From the NCBI RefSeq assembly GCF_038561935.1, contig NZ_CP102770.1:3720001-3784000 (forward strand): a stretch of 64,000 bases of DNA. Direction: 5' to 3'. The translations under genes were made by a program, and so were the position numbers. Below the pieces are notes generated by a model. It made no database searches. It saw nothing but the letters and a program-made list of their open reading frames with translations, and was not told the DNA's origin. The stretch's first letter is position 1, and every line of letters begins with the position of its first letter. Of the stretch, positions 17,316 through 25,791 are shown piece by piece. The DNA is from Myxococcus stipitatus (GTDB lineage: Bacteria; Myxococcota; Myxococcia; Myxococcales; Myxococcaceae).

Positions 17316-17708
17316 CTACGGGTCCAGCTCCAGCGTCAGGTCCGCGGGCTCGGGGACGCAGTTGCAGGTGTCGCACACCCAGTCGACCCGAGACGCGGGC
17401 GACACGCGGGCCCCGGCGACGGCCACCACTCGCACCGGGCTGGGGGCGAGTGTTTCATTGATGGCAGTCGTCACGCCGTCCGAGTCCGTGACGCCGGAGA
17501 TGCTGGCGTTGGACGTGAGGTTGGTGGCGGTGACGGTGGCGCCGCGCACTCGCACGCCCTCGGCGGAGAGGACCACCACGCGCAGGGCGTTCGGCACCGC
17601 GGCGCATTCTTCATCGGGCCTCGACGCTCGGGCCCGCGAGGGCGCCTCGTCACATCCCGTCAACATGCCAAGACCGATGAGCCAGCAGACTCCAAGCGCT
17701 CGAAGCAT
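17316..17708 (-). CDS. Small hypothetical lipoprotein
   Basis: From the ATG at 17706-17708 the 130-residue product starts with a signal sequence ending in the lipobox MLTGC (about residues 15-19). The mature part resembles a carboxypeptidase-regulatory or Ig-like beta sandwich (VRVRGATVTATNLTS, GVTDSDGVTTAINE), ending in a Cys-containing stretch CDTCNC. No enzyme motif is seen. The function would be a periplasmic or surface beta-domain. It is followed upstream on the same strand by the zinc-ribbon/TPR membrane gene, 43 bp away. Confidence 0.6.
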   Translation of the reverse strand: MLRALGVCWLIGLGMLTGCDEAPSRARASRPDEECAAVPNALRVVVLSAEGVRVRGATVTATNLTSNASISGVTDSDGVTTAINETLAPSPVRVVAVAGARVSPASRVDWVCDTCNCVPEPADLTLELDP

Positions 17709-17751
17709 GGATTCAAGGTGGGACTGATGTGGGGCCGCCGCAATGCCCGGC

Positions 17752-19194
17752 TCACTCGGGTTCGTAGCGCGCGTGCTTGCTCGCGAACCGCGCCGCGGCG
17801 GTGTCCGGGTAGCGGTGTTGCACGTAGCGGTAGACCTCCTCCGCGCGCGCGGTCTCATGCATCCGCTCACCGAGCACCCGCGCCAGCAGCACCAGCGCGC
17901 GGGGCGCGGTCTCCTGGTCCGGCGCGACATCCGCGGCGCGCTCCAAGGCGGAGACCGCCAGTGGGAAGTTCTCTTCCACGGCCGCGGCCTGCCCGATGAA
18001 CAGGTGAAGCGCCGCGGGAACACGTGCGGCGGGAAATTGCTCCAGCTCGGCATACGTCGCCAGGGCCAGCGGGATGTTGCGTGACTCCATCGCCGTGGTC
18101 AGGTTGCCGAGGGCCCCGTCGAAGGCGGCCTCCTGGTCGACGGCCCGCGTGACGACCTCCTGGGCGGCGGAATCCATCGCCATGTGTCCCACGAGCGGCG
18201 GCGCGTCCCGCACGGGCCGGGTTCCTCCCAGCAAGGGCTCCAGGTACTCCCTGGGCTCGCCGTAGCCCACTTGGTCGCCCCGGACGAAGAGCAGCAGGCC
18301 CAGGATGTGCGCCGCGAGCAGGGGCACGAGCAGCGTGAGGCACTCGGCGAGGAGGTGGGGGACGAAGGGGAAGGGCAGCAGGCGCAGCCCGGCCGCCAGG
18401 ACATGCGCCGCGAAGTGCAGGGGCACGAGGCCCGCGAGCGCGGCGGTGCCCACCCAGTAGTCGGACCCCAGGCCCCGCACGACCGAGAGCGCCAGTCGCG
18501 GGTTCAGAAGCCGCCACGCGGGCTGGTGGCTGGCCGCGAGCAGGAGCCCGACGGGAAGCCACAGGGCCCCCATCCCCACCAGGAGCCAGAACACCCCGTC
18601 ACGCAGCAGCTCCGGGGGAATCCGCCAGAGGATGAACCACGAGAAGACGTCCATGCCCGCGCCCACGCCGGAGTAGGCCACCAGGGCGAAGGCGAGCGCG
18701 GGGAGGCTCGCGACCAGGAACACCAGCACGCCCCTCAGCCCCGGGGCGAGGACGTCTCTGCCCAGCTCGGTGAACTCCGGGATGTCCAACGTCGTGTCGC
18801 CGCGCGCGGACTCCCGCACGAGGGCGAAGAAGGTGGCCCAGAAGGTCCCCGCGTAGAAGATGAGGACGGGCAGACGGATGAAGAAGGGGACCATCGTCGC
18901 GACCCAGCCCGTGGCCGCCAGGAACGCGCCCAGGGCCAGGACCAGCTGCACGGCGGGGAGCGAGAACGGGTAGCGCCACGCGCGCTTCAGCCGGTGCGCG
19001 AGCGGCACCACACCGCGATGGATGCGCAGCACCTCCGCGTCGCCGCCGCACAGGCCGCACCGGACCAGCTCCACCGTCTGGATGCGCTGGCCCACCGCGC
19101 ACTCGGGACAGAGCGCGGCCTGGCAGACCAGGCAACGCCAACCCGCGAGGGCACCCCGGTGTGTCTGACAGATGATGGCGGTGGGGGAGGGCAT
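17752..19194 (-). CDS. Zinc-ribbon, multi-pass membrane protein with C-terminal TPR-like region
   Basis: The 480-residue protein begins with a B-box or zinc-ribbon-like cluster (residues 9-50: CQTH, CLVC, CPEC, CGLCGG). Residues about 70-325 hold at least six hydrophobic helices, with LVLALGAFLAATG, GVLVFLVASLPALAFALV and LTLLVPLLAAHILGLLLF as clear examples. The last 130 residues are helical and TPR-like (LALATYAELEQF, PLAVSALERAADVAPD, RAEEVYRYVQHRYPD). The layout occurs in uncharacterised myxobacterial membrane proteins (a rhomboid or DUF4013-like core was considered, but no catalytic Ser/His is evident). The function is unknown. It starts 12 bp after the M61 peptidase gene ends, so the two may be co-transcribed. 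Confidence 0.6.
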   Translation of the reverse strand: MPSPTAIICQTHRGALAGWRCLVCQAALCPECAVGQRIQTVELVRCGLCGGDAEVLRIHRGVVPLAHRLKRAWRYPFSLPAVQLVLALGAFLAATGWVATMVPFFIRLPVLIFYAGTFWATFFALVRESARGDTTLDIPEFTELGRDVLAPGLRGVLVFLVASLPALAFALVAYSGVGAGMDVFSWFILWRIPPELLRDGVFWLLVGMGALWLPVGLLLAASHQPAWRLLNPRLALSVVRGLGSDYWVGTAALAGLVPLHFAAHVLAAGLRLLPFPFVPHLLAECLTLLVPLLAAHILGLLLFVRGDQVGYGEPREYLEPLLGGTRPVRDAPPLVGHMAMDSAAQEVVTRAVDQEAAFDGALGNLTTAMESRNIPLALATYAELEQFPAARVPAALHLFIGQAAAVEENFPLAVSALERAADVAPDQETAPRALVLLARVLGERMHETARAEEVYRYVQHRYPDTAAARFASKHARYEPE

Positions 19195-19206
19195 GCTCCC
19201 CGAAGC

Positions 19207-20982
19207 CTACGTCGTGCCGGGGGCCTCGTCCCAGGGGGCGCCCAGCCAGGACTGATAGGCGGCCTTCTGGGCCTCCGTGGGCTTGTCCACGCGCGCCAGC
19301 CACACCGCCTCGGAAGGCTTGGTGCCCAGCACCACGGGGACCTCCAGCAGCTTGTCGCGGCGGAACACCGTCACGCGCACGGTGTCCCCGGGCTTGCGGT
19401 CCTCGCACCGGCTCACCAGCGCGTTGCCGTCCGCCTTCCACCCATCCAGCGCCACCACGTCGTCCTCGGCGTACAGCCCCGCCTCCTGCGCGGGCGAGCC
19501 GTCCAGCACCGAGGCCACCGTGGCGCTCCCCTTGAGGGTGATGCCCAGCCAGCCCCGAGGCTTCGCCTCACCCGTCCGGCTCTTGGGCGGCGTGCCCCCT
19601 CGGTCTCCCGGAGACTCGCGCGTCCGGAAGCTGGCCTCGAGCCCCACGTGGGAGAACACCGAGTAGTCCAGCTCCTCCGTGGTGCGCAGCGCCCGGTCGA
19701 AGAAGGCCTTCAGGTCCGTGCCGGCCACCTCGCTCGCCGCGGCCTCCACGCCCTCCTCGTCCACTCCCGAGCCATCGCCATGGCGTGACCACAGCAACCG
19801 GAGAACATCATCCAGGCCGCGAGCGTCCTGCGTGGCCCGGCGGATCTCCAGGTCGAGGAGCGCCGACACCACCTCGCCCTTCAAATAGTAGGAGATGGCG
19901 CTGTTGGGGGAGTTCTCGTCGGGCCGGTAGTGCTTCACCCAGCTCACCATCGACGCCTCGAGGAGCGTCTGCGTGCGCCGGCCCGGCGTGGACTGCAGCG
20001 TCGTGAGGGTCTCTCCCAGCCGCGTGAGGTAGCGCGGCGCGGACATCAGCCCCGAGCGCCGGACGATGAGGTTGTCGTAGTACGCGGTGGTGCCCTCGAA
20101 GGCCCACAGCAGGGAGGTGTAGTTCTCCTGCGTGTAGTCGAAGGGCACCAGCGCCCGGGGCTTCACCCGCTTGACGACCCACAGGTGGAAGTACTCGTGC
20201 GCGGCCAGCGTCAGCAGGTCCTCCCAGCCGCGATTCGTGGCGAGCGCCGCGCGAGGGAAGAGCAGGGCGGTGCTGGCCTGGTGCTCCAGCCCCCCGCGCC
20301 CCTTGTCCGTCAGGTACAGCAGGAACAGGTAGCGGCGCATGGGCAGCCCGCCGAACAGCCTCGCCTGGACCTCGCACAGGCGCTGGAAGTCAGCGCACAG
20401 CCGCTCCGGGTCCGCGACGCTGTCGCCCCAGACGACGATGTCGTGAGGCACGCCGGCCACGGTGAAGGTGAGCGGCGTGTGAGGCCCCACCTCGAAGGGA
20501 CTGTCCACCAGCGTGTCGTAGTCCGGCGCGATGAAGGCGCCGTCGCGCGAGTCCAGCGCGCAGAACGTGTTCCACCCACCGGGTGCATCCACCGTGACGT
20601 GGTGCTCCAGGTTCCGCGTGGCGTCGGTGTAGAGGAACACGCTGGCGCCGTTGAGGTACGCGTGGGAGCCATCCACGTGGCTGGTGCGCACTGTCAGCTC
20701 GTTCGCGTAGACGCGGTAGCGCAGGGTGACGGCCTGCCCGCCCGCGTGCACGCGCCAGGTCTGCTTGTCCGTGCGCCGCACCGGCAGCGGTGTCCCGTCC
20801 GGGGCCGCCGCCGAGACGTCCTGGACGTGGCGGGCGAACTCGCGCACCAGGTAGCTGCCCGGTGTCCACACCGGCATCCGCGCATCGAGGGTGGCAGCAC
20901 CCCCAGGGAACGAGACCTCCACCTCCACCAGGTGGGTGTGGGGCCGAGGCATCGAGACGCGGTAACGGACGGTGTGGGACAT
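19207..20982 (-). CDS. M61 family glycyl-aminopeptidase-like protease with PDZ domain
   Basis: The 591-residue protein has the M61 layout: an N-terminal beta domain (about 1-165, MPVWTPGSYLVREFARHV), then a thermolysin-like catalytic domain with GGLEHQAST and the zinc site HEYFHLWVVKR. A Tyr-rich segment follows (FEGTTAYYDNLIV). Residues about 480-560 are a C-terminal PDZ domain (GWLGITL, GSPAQEAGLYAEDDVVALDG). Family members remove N-terminal Gly/Ala or act as PDZ proteases. No signal peptide is seen, so cytoplasmic location is likely. It precedes the zinc-ribbon membrane gene on the same strand. Confidence 0.9.
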   Translation of the reverse strand: MSHTVRYRVSMPRPHTHLVEVEVSFPGGAATLDARMPVWTPGSYLVREFARHVQDVSAAAPDGTPLPVRRTDKQTWRVHAGGQAVTLRYRVYANELTVRTSHVDGSHAYLNGASVFLYTDATRNLEHHVTVDAPGGWNTFCALDSRDGAFIAPDYDTLVDSPFEVGPHTPLTFTVAGVPHDIVVWGDSVADPERLCADFQRLCEVQARLFGGLPMRRYLFLLYLTDKGRGGLEHQASTALLFPRAALATNRGWEDLLTLAAHEYFHLWVVKRVKPRALVPFDYTQENYTSLLWAFEGTTAYYDNLIVRRSGLMSAPRYLTRLGETLTTLQSTPGRRTQTLLEASMVSWVKHYRPDENSPNSAISYYLKGEVVSALLDLEIRRATQDARGLDDVLRLLWSRHGDGSGVDEEGVEAAASEVAGTDLKAFFDRALRTTEELDYSVFSHVGLEASFRTRESPGDRGGTPPKSRTGEAKPRGWLGITLKGSATVASVLDGSPAQEAGLYAEDDVVALDGWKADGNALVSRCEDRKPGDTVRVTVFRRDKLLEVPVVLGTKPSEAVWLARVDKPTEAQKAAYQSWLGAPWDEAPGTT

Positions 20983-21006
20983 GGCCGGGCCTTTCTCCCC
21001 CGGAGG

Positions 21007-22434
21007 CTACTTCGCCCGGACGAGAACGGCTCCGAAGAAGCCGTCGGTTCCGTGGGTGTGGGGCGCCAGCCGCAGGAACGGGCCCGGCCCCACCTTCTCA
21101 CCCAGCTCCGCCCCCAGCAGCTCCGCCACGGGGCGCACCGTGTACTCGGGGTGCCGGGAGAGGAAGTCCTCGATGACGGCCTCGTTCTCCTCGCGCAGCA
21201 CGCTGCACGTGCCGTAGATGAGCCGGCCGCCGGGCTTCACCATCCGGGAGAAGCGCTCCAGCAGCAGCTTCTGCCTCGCCACGTGCTGCTCCAGCTCCTC
21301 GGGCGTGAGGCGGTAGCGCGCGTCCGGCTTGCGGCGGAAGGTGCCCGTGCCGCTGCACGGCGCGTCCACCAGCACGCGGTCCGCCTTGCCCACGAGCGGC
21401 TCCAGCGCGGTGTCCACCTCCGCGCCCTCCGCGGGGATGAGCTGCGCGCGCACGTTGTGCACCCCCGCCCGGCGCGCCCGCTTCTTCAGGTCGTCCAGGC
21501 GCCGCTCGTCGATGTCCATCGCGTGCAGGTCGCCCCGGTTCTTCATCTGCGCGGCCAACTGGAGCGTCTTGCCACCCGCGCCCGCGCACGCATCGACGAC
21601 GCGCGTGGGGGGCGCATCCACCAGCATGCCCAGCAGCTGGCTGCCCTCGTCCTGGATTTCGACGAAGCCCTCGCGGAAGCTCGTCAGCGAGAACACGTTG
21701 AGGCGCGTCTCCAGGTGCAGGCCCATGGGGGACAGGGGCGTGGGCTTCACCTCCACCTGCTCCGCGGCCAGCCGCTTCGCCAGCGCGTCGCGGTCCTCCT
21801 TGAGGAGGTTGGCGCGGATGGTGAGCGGGGCGCGCTCGTTCATGGCCTCGGCGGCGCGGGCGGCGTCCTTGCCGTAGAGCGCGAGGAACTTCTCGGCGAG
21901 GAAGTCCGGCAGCGAGGCGGCGATGGGGAAGCGCTTCTTCTCCGGCAGGGACTCCAGCGCCGCGGCGGCCTGGGGCAGGGCATTCAGGGCCGAGGCATCC
22001 GCCGGCGCCATCGACGAGGTGCGCACCACGTCCGTCAGGGCCTCTCCATGCAGCACGCGCGAGGCGGCCAGCCGCAGCACGTCCTGGCGCGAGGCGTCCA
22101 GCGTGTCGAAGCGCGGATGGGCGCGGCTCAGCAGGAAGTCCACTGTGCGCTGGCGGCGGAGCAGGGCGTAGACGCGCTCGGCCACGGCGCGGCGCTCCGA
22201 GGAGTACAGGTTGGCCTTGCGGCGCAGGGTGAAGTCCAGCGCCCGGTCCGACAGGCGGCCTTCATGGCGCACCAGCGCATAGGCCTCCAGGGAGGCTTGC
22301 AGCACCAGGTCCTCGCGCAGCGGCCGCGTGGAGCGCTCCTTCTCGGCGGCCGTGAGCTTCTTCCTCTTCGAAGGGGCGGGGGACTTCTTCGCGGAGTGGC
22401 GCGCGGTGGGGCGGAATCTGGATTTCTGAGCCAT
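21007..22434 (-). CDS. RsmB/NOP2-family RNA m5C methyltransferase
   Basis: The 475-residue protein combines an N-terminal NusB-like helical region (about 45-190, including the basic leader KRKKLTAAEKE) with a SAM-dependent methyltransferase domain. The latter has VDACAGAGGKTLQLA (SAM loop), the catalytic-pair motifs DAPCSGTGTFRRKPD and GTCSVLREENE, whose two Cys residues perform methyl transfer and release, and a final LRLAPHTHGTDGFF. This is the pattern of 16S rRNA C967 methyltransferase RsmB and relatives; the exact target is not determined. I took the ATG at 22432-22434 (MAQKSRF) as start. It is 24 bp before the M61 gene. Confidence 0.9.
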   Translation of the reverse strand: MAQKSRFRPTARHSAKKSPAPSKRKKLTAAEKERSTRPLREDLVLQASLEAYALVRHEGRLSDRALDFTLRRKANLYSSERRAVAERVYALLRRQRTVDFLLSRAHPRFDTLDASRQDVLRLAASRVLHGEALTDVVRTSSMAPADASALNALPQAAAALESLPEKKRFPIAASLPDFLAEKFLALYGKDAARAAEAMNERAPLTIRANLLKEDRDALAKRLAAEQVEVKPTPLSPMGLHLETRLNVFSLTSFREGFVEIQDEGSQLLGMLVDAPPTRVVDACAGAGGKTLQLAAQMKNRGDLHAMDIDERRLDDLKKRARRAGVHNVRAQLIPAEGAEVDTALEPLVGKADRVLVDAPCSGTGTFRRKPDARYRLTPEELEQHVARQKLLLERFSRMVKPGGRLIYGTCSVLREENEAVIEDFLSRHPEYTVRPVAELLGAELGEKVGPGPFLRLAPHTHGTDGFFGAVLVRAK

Positions 22435-22564
22435 GTCGGCAGGGGCCTTTGCATCCCCAGGGCTGGATGACAAGCGGGGAAAACAAACCCGGGTGGCCGG
22501 GGACTTTGGGTCCACCGGTCCACCCGGGCAAGGGGGACGTCCTCGCGGACGGGTGTCCAGGCCC

Positions 22565-24175
22565 TCAGGAGGGCCGGCGGGAGCGCCGTCGCAGGAGCCG
22601 GGACAACAGCAGCCCCCCCGCGGGGAGGAGGGTGGCGGTGCTGGTGGAGCAGCCTCCGCCGCCCGAGCCGCCGTCCTTGTCGGCGATGTTCGGAGGCGGG
22701 GTGGGGGTGCCCCCGTCCGTGCCCGGCGAGGTGCCCGCATCCGGGGTTCCGCCCGAGGTCTCGCTGACGCTGACGACGGCGGTCGCCGTGCGTGTCAGGG
22801 CCCCGAAGGTGGCGGTCGCCGTCACGGTGAACTGGCCGGGCCTGGTGTAGACGTGCTTCGCGGTGTGGCCCTCGGCGGTGCCACCGTCGCCGAAGTCCCA
22901 CCGCACGGGGACGTCGGGCGAGGACGTCGTCGCGCGGAAGAGGGCGCTGTGCGGGGCCACGCCGCGCTCACCCTCCACGTTGATGTTCAGCGCGTCGGCC
23001 GGAGGCGGCTGCTCCACGGGGGGCAGGTCCTTGCGCAGCGTGAAGCTGTCGAGCACCTTGTTGTCGATGGTGACGAGCTTCGCGGTGAGCACGCCCTCGA
23101 CGACCTCGACATCCAGGTAGCCGTAGGCCTTGTTGTCGCGCACGACGCTCCAGTCGGGCTGCGCGCCGGAGAAGGGCCGCAGCGCCGCGCCTCCGCCGCC
23201 CACGACGAGGTATGGGATTCCGCCCGACGACGCGATGCTGTCGCCCTGCATGTTCTTGCTGCGCTCGTAGTTGTGGTCATGCCCCGTGAGCACCAGGTCC
23301 ACGCCGTACTTCTCGAAGAGGGGCGCGAACTGGCGGCGCATGGTGAGCTGCGAGCCGTGCTCGCCGCTGGACCAGGCCGGGTGGTGGAAGAAGACGACCT
23401 TCCACGGCTGCTTCGTCGTGGCCAGGTCCGTCTCCAGCCACGCCTTCTGCGCCTCCAGCGTGCAGCGGTTCGGCGCCGCCAGGCCCAGCGCGCAGTTGGA
23501 GTCGATGGACACGAAGTGCACGTGTCCCCAGTCGAAGGAGAAGTAGCGCTCCGAGCCCGCCGGGTTGTTGGTGGGCATGAAGAGGTTGTTCAGATACGGC
23601 TCGCCCTGGTTCGTCACGTACTCGTGGTTGCCGGGGGTGGCGAACATCGGCACCTCGGCGAGCAGCGCGGCCATGGGGGTGAAGAGGTTGTTCTCGAAGT
23701 CGGCCTCGGTGCCGTCGGGGTAGGCGTTGTCGCCCAGCGCCACGAACAGCTCCGGCTTGTTCGTGAGCATGCGTGAGACGACCTTGCGCTGGTCCGAGCC
23801 GCCCGTGCCGAAGTCACCCATGGCGGCGAAGTGCACGCTGCGGGTCCCCGGCTGGGGGGCGGTGGTGAAGCGCTTGGGGGGCGTTGTCGTCCCGCAGGCG
23901 CTCACTTCATAGGTGTACTCGGTGCCGGGCTTCAGGCCCGTCAGCGTCACGGCGTGGTTGCGGCCCGTGGTCTCCGAGCGGGCGACCTCGCTCACGGCAC
24001 CCGTGCCGTAGCGCACCTCGGGCGAGCAACTGGACGCCAGCCGGAATGCCACCAGGGCGGTGTCCGGCCCCACTTTCTGGAGGTAGGGGTCGCGAGCGAG
24101 AACGCCCGCGGAAGCCACGCCCGACACAAGAGTCAGGGCCACGGCCATGAAGGTGAAGCGGGTCTTCAGTTGCAT
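22565..24175 (-). CDS. Surface-anchored purple acid phosphatase-like metallophosphoesterase (PKD, MYXO-CTERM)
   Basis: The 536-residue protein has a signal peptide (to about residue 23), a fibronectin-like N-terminal domain of the purple acid phosphatase type, and a metallophosphoesterase core. The five metal-binding motifs are GDFG, GDNAYPDG, GNHEY, HHPAW and GHDHNYER. A PKD domain (RWDFGDGGTAEG) and a Thr/Pro/Gly linker precede a C-terminal MYXO-CTERM tail (GGSGGGGCS, a hydrophobic stretch, RLLRRRSRRPS). It probably hydrolyses phosphomonoesters at the cell surface. It lies 130 bp downstream of the polyphosphate-type operon on the same strand, which fits phosphate scavenging; the link is inferred. 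Confidence 0.88.
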   Translation of the reverse strand: MQLKTRFTFMAVALTLVSGVASAGVLARDPYLQKVGPDTALVAFRLASSCSPEVRYGTGAVSEVARSETTGRNHAVTLTGLKPGTEYTYEVSACGTTTPPKRFTTAPQPGTRSVHFAAMGDFGTGGSDQRKVVSRMLTNKPELFVALGDNAYPDGTEADFENNLFTPMAALLAEVPMFATPGNHEYVTNQGEPYLNNLFMPTNNPAGSERYFSFDWGHVHFVSIDSNCALGLAAPNRCTLEAQKAWLETDLATTKQPWKVVFFHHPAWSSGEHGSQLTMRRQFAPLFEKYGVDLVLTGHDHNYERSKNMQGDSIASSGGIPYLVVGGGGAALRPFSGAQPDWSVVRDNKAYGYLDVEVVEGVLTAKLVTIDNKVLDSFTLRKDLPPVEQPPPADALNINVEGERGVAPHSALFRATTSSPDVPVRWDFGDGGTAEGHTAKHVYTRPGQFTVTATATFGALTRTATAVVSVSETSGGTPDAGTSPGTDGGTPTPPPNIADKDGGSGGGGCSTSTATLLPAGGLLLSRLLRRRSRRPS

Positions 24176-24305
24176 GCAGCCTCCTCCCGAACCATTTCGG
24201 GACGGAGGCCCAACGGTCTATTTCAGGACGTTCATCCTGAGCGGGGGTTGCCCGGCGGGCGGAGAGACAAGCCCTCGCGCCCTCCACGCACGTGCACCCG
24301 AGCGC

Positions 24306-25079
24306 CTACTTCTTCACGTCGTAGGACGCGAGGTCCTCGATGCGCTCTCCCTCCTCGCGCACCTTGCCGATGCCGGGCACCAGCCAGTACGTGCGCTCCT
24401 TGCCCTCCTTCGCCTCACCCGCGTCATTGAGCTTGTCGCGCCGCACCTTCACGGCGTTGGTGAAGGTGCCCGCCCGCGTCTGCACCGTGACCCCCATCTC
24501 CACCACGCGCCACGCGTAGGTCGGGTCGCCATTCTCCTGGGTGCCGTCGCCCAGCACGGTGAGCTCGCGCACCGCGTTGGTATAGGTCCAGGGCAGGGCG
24601 CTCGGCGCGCGGGCCAGGGACTTCACCGTGGAAGGAGACCACGTGGTGGTGCGCACCCGCGCGCCATCGCGATGGTCCTCCTCGCGCAGCCTCACCACCA
24701 GGCCGTTGTCCTGCTCGACCTGCCACGAGTACTCCTCGTAGACGACGCCCGAGGCGACGCGGTCCTGCTTGCTGTGCACGCGCACCCCCGTCGTGCCCGC
24801 GGGGGCGCCCGGCACGTCGCTGGGGCCTTCCACCGTCACGTGTTTCTGGAAGCGCCCGTGCACGGGGTCCTGGATGTCGTAGACCCAGACGGAGCCCGTC
24901 GTCAGCGGCCACAGGGACGTGGAGGCTGGCGTGTTGGGGGTCCCGGGCTCTCCCGGCAGGCCCACGTCTCCACCCGGAGGCGGCGACCCCAGGCCCTCTC
25001 CACCCGGCAGGCTCTCCCCGCCACCGCACCCCACGAGCAATCCACCGGCCGCGAGCGCGGCCATCCACCAGCGAGTCAT
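24306..25079 (-). CDS. Hypothetical lipoprotein, last gene of the VTC/DUF4956 operon
   Basis: From the ATG at 25077-25079 the 257-residue product has a signal sequence with the lipobox LLVGC (about residues 14-18), then a Gly/Pro-rich linker. The mature region begins with WPLTTGSVWVYDIQD and continues as beta-rich repeats (VTVEGPSDV, YSWQVEQDNGLVVRLRE, FTNAVKVRRDKLND). I recognise this as a common shape among myxobacterial lipoproteins of unknown role. The ATG overlaps the stop of the DUF4956 gene (ATGA), so the two are coupled. Confidence 0.7.
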   Translation of the reverse strand: MTRWWMAALAAGGLLVGCGGGESLPGGEGLGSPPPGGDVGLPGEPGTPNTPASTSLWPLTTGSVWVYDIQDPVHGRFQKHVTVEGPSDVPGAPAGTTGVRVHSKQDRVASGVVYEEYSWQVEQDNGLVVRLREEDHRDGARVRTTTWSPSTVKSLARAPSALPWTYTNAVRELTVLGDGTQENGDPTYAWRVVEMGVTVQTRAGTFTNAVKVRRDKLNDAGEAKEGKERTYWLVPGIGKVREEGERIEDLASYDVKK

Positions 25080-25780
25080 GTCAGCTCCTCCCGGCCCCCT
25101 TTGGGGCTCACCGCCGTCCATCGCAGCCCCCGCAGGGGCATCCCCTCCGTGCGTCCCAGCGCCGCGGTCAGCGAGCCAGGCACGGGCTCCTCCACTTCCA
25201 GCTCCAGCCGACGCCCGTCGAAGTCGAGCGCGCAGCTCTTCACCAACACGTTGCGCTCACCCAGCGCGCTCCTCAGCGTGGCCTCCGCCCTCACCAGGTC
25301 ATCGGCCTGCGCGGAGACGAGCAGCCGTTGCTTCAGCGCGCTCGGCGCCTCGCGGTTGAACAGGTCCAGGACGAGCAACAGCGTCGCCACGAACACGGTG
25401 CCCACGCCCGCGAGCCCCAGGCTGCCGTGGCCACACGCCATGCCCAGGCCAATCATCAGGAAGAGGATGGCCGCGTCGCGCGGGTCCTTCAGCCCCGAGC
25501 GGAAGCGCACGAAGCCGCCCAGGCCCACCAGTCCAAACGCCTTGGCCACGCTGTCGCCGATGACCGCGGTGATGACCGCCGCCGCGGCGCACAGCAGCAC
25601 CTGCGCCTGGACCATGTCCGCCTTCGGCAAGGGCCTGTTCATGAGCAGCCGCCACGGACGCAAGGACAGCAGCGCGCCGATGAACGCCGCCGCGAGCATG
25701 CGCGGCAGCATCACGGTGATGGACAAGGCGCTCATCTCCGCCTTGGCGGTTTCGAAGAGCGAGGGAAGCGAGACCTCCAT
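25076..25780 (-). CDS. DUF4956 family membrane protein
   Basis: The 234-residue protein has four hydrophobic helices in the first 145 residues. They include VMLPRMLAAAFIGALLSL, a second with VLLCAAAAVITAVIGDS, the conserved GLGGFVRFRSGLKDPRDAA loop, and a pair ending in VFVATLLLVLDLFN. A soluble C-terminal ferredoxin-like domain follows (LVSAQADDLVRAEATL). This matches DUF4956, a family found beside VTC-type polyphosphate polymerases and CotH kinases in many bacteria. Its function is unproven; channel or assembly roles have been supposed. GGGAG eight bases before the ATG supports the start. Ten bp separate it from the kinase-repeat gene upstream. Confidence 0.85.
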   Translation of the reverse strand: MEVSLPSLFETAKAEMSALSITVMLPRMLAAAFIGALLSLRPWRLLMNRPLPKADMVQAQVLLCAAAAVITAVIGDSVAKAFGLVGLGGFVRFRSGLKDPRDAAILFLMIGLGMACGHGSLGLAGVGTVFVATLLLVLDLFNREAPSALKQRLLVSAQADDLVRAEATLRSALGERNVLVKSCALDFDGRRLELEVEEPVPGSLTAALGRTEGMPLRGLRWTAVSPKGGREELT

Positions 25781-25791
25781 GGTGGCACTCC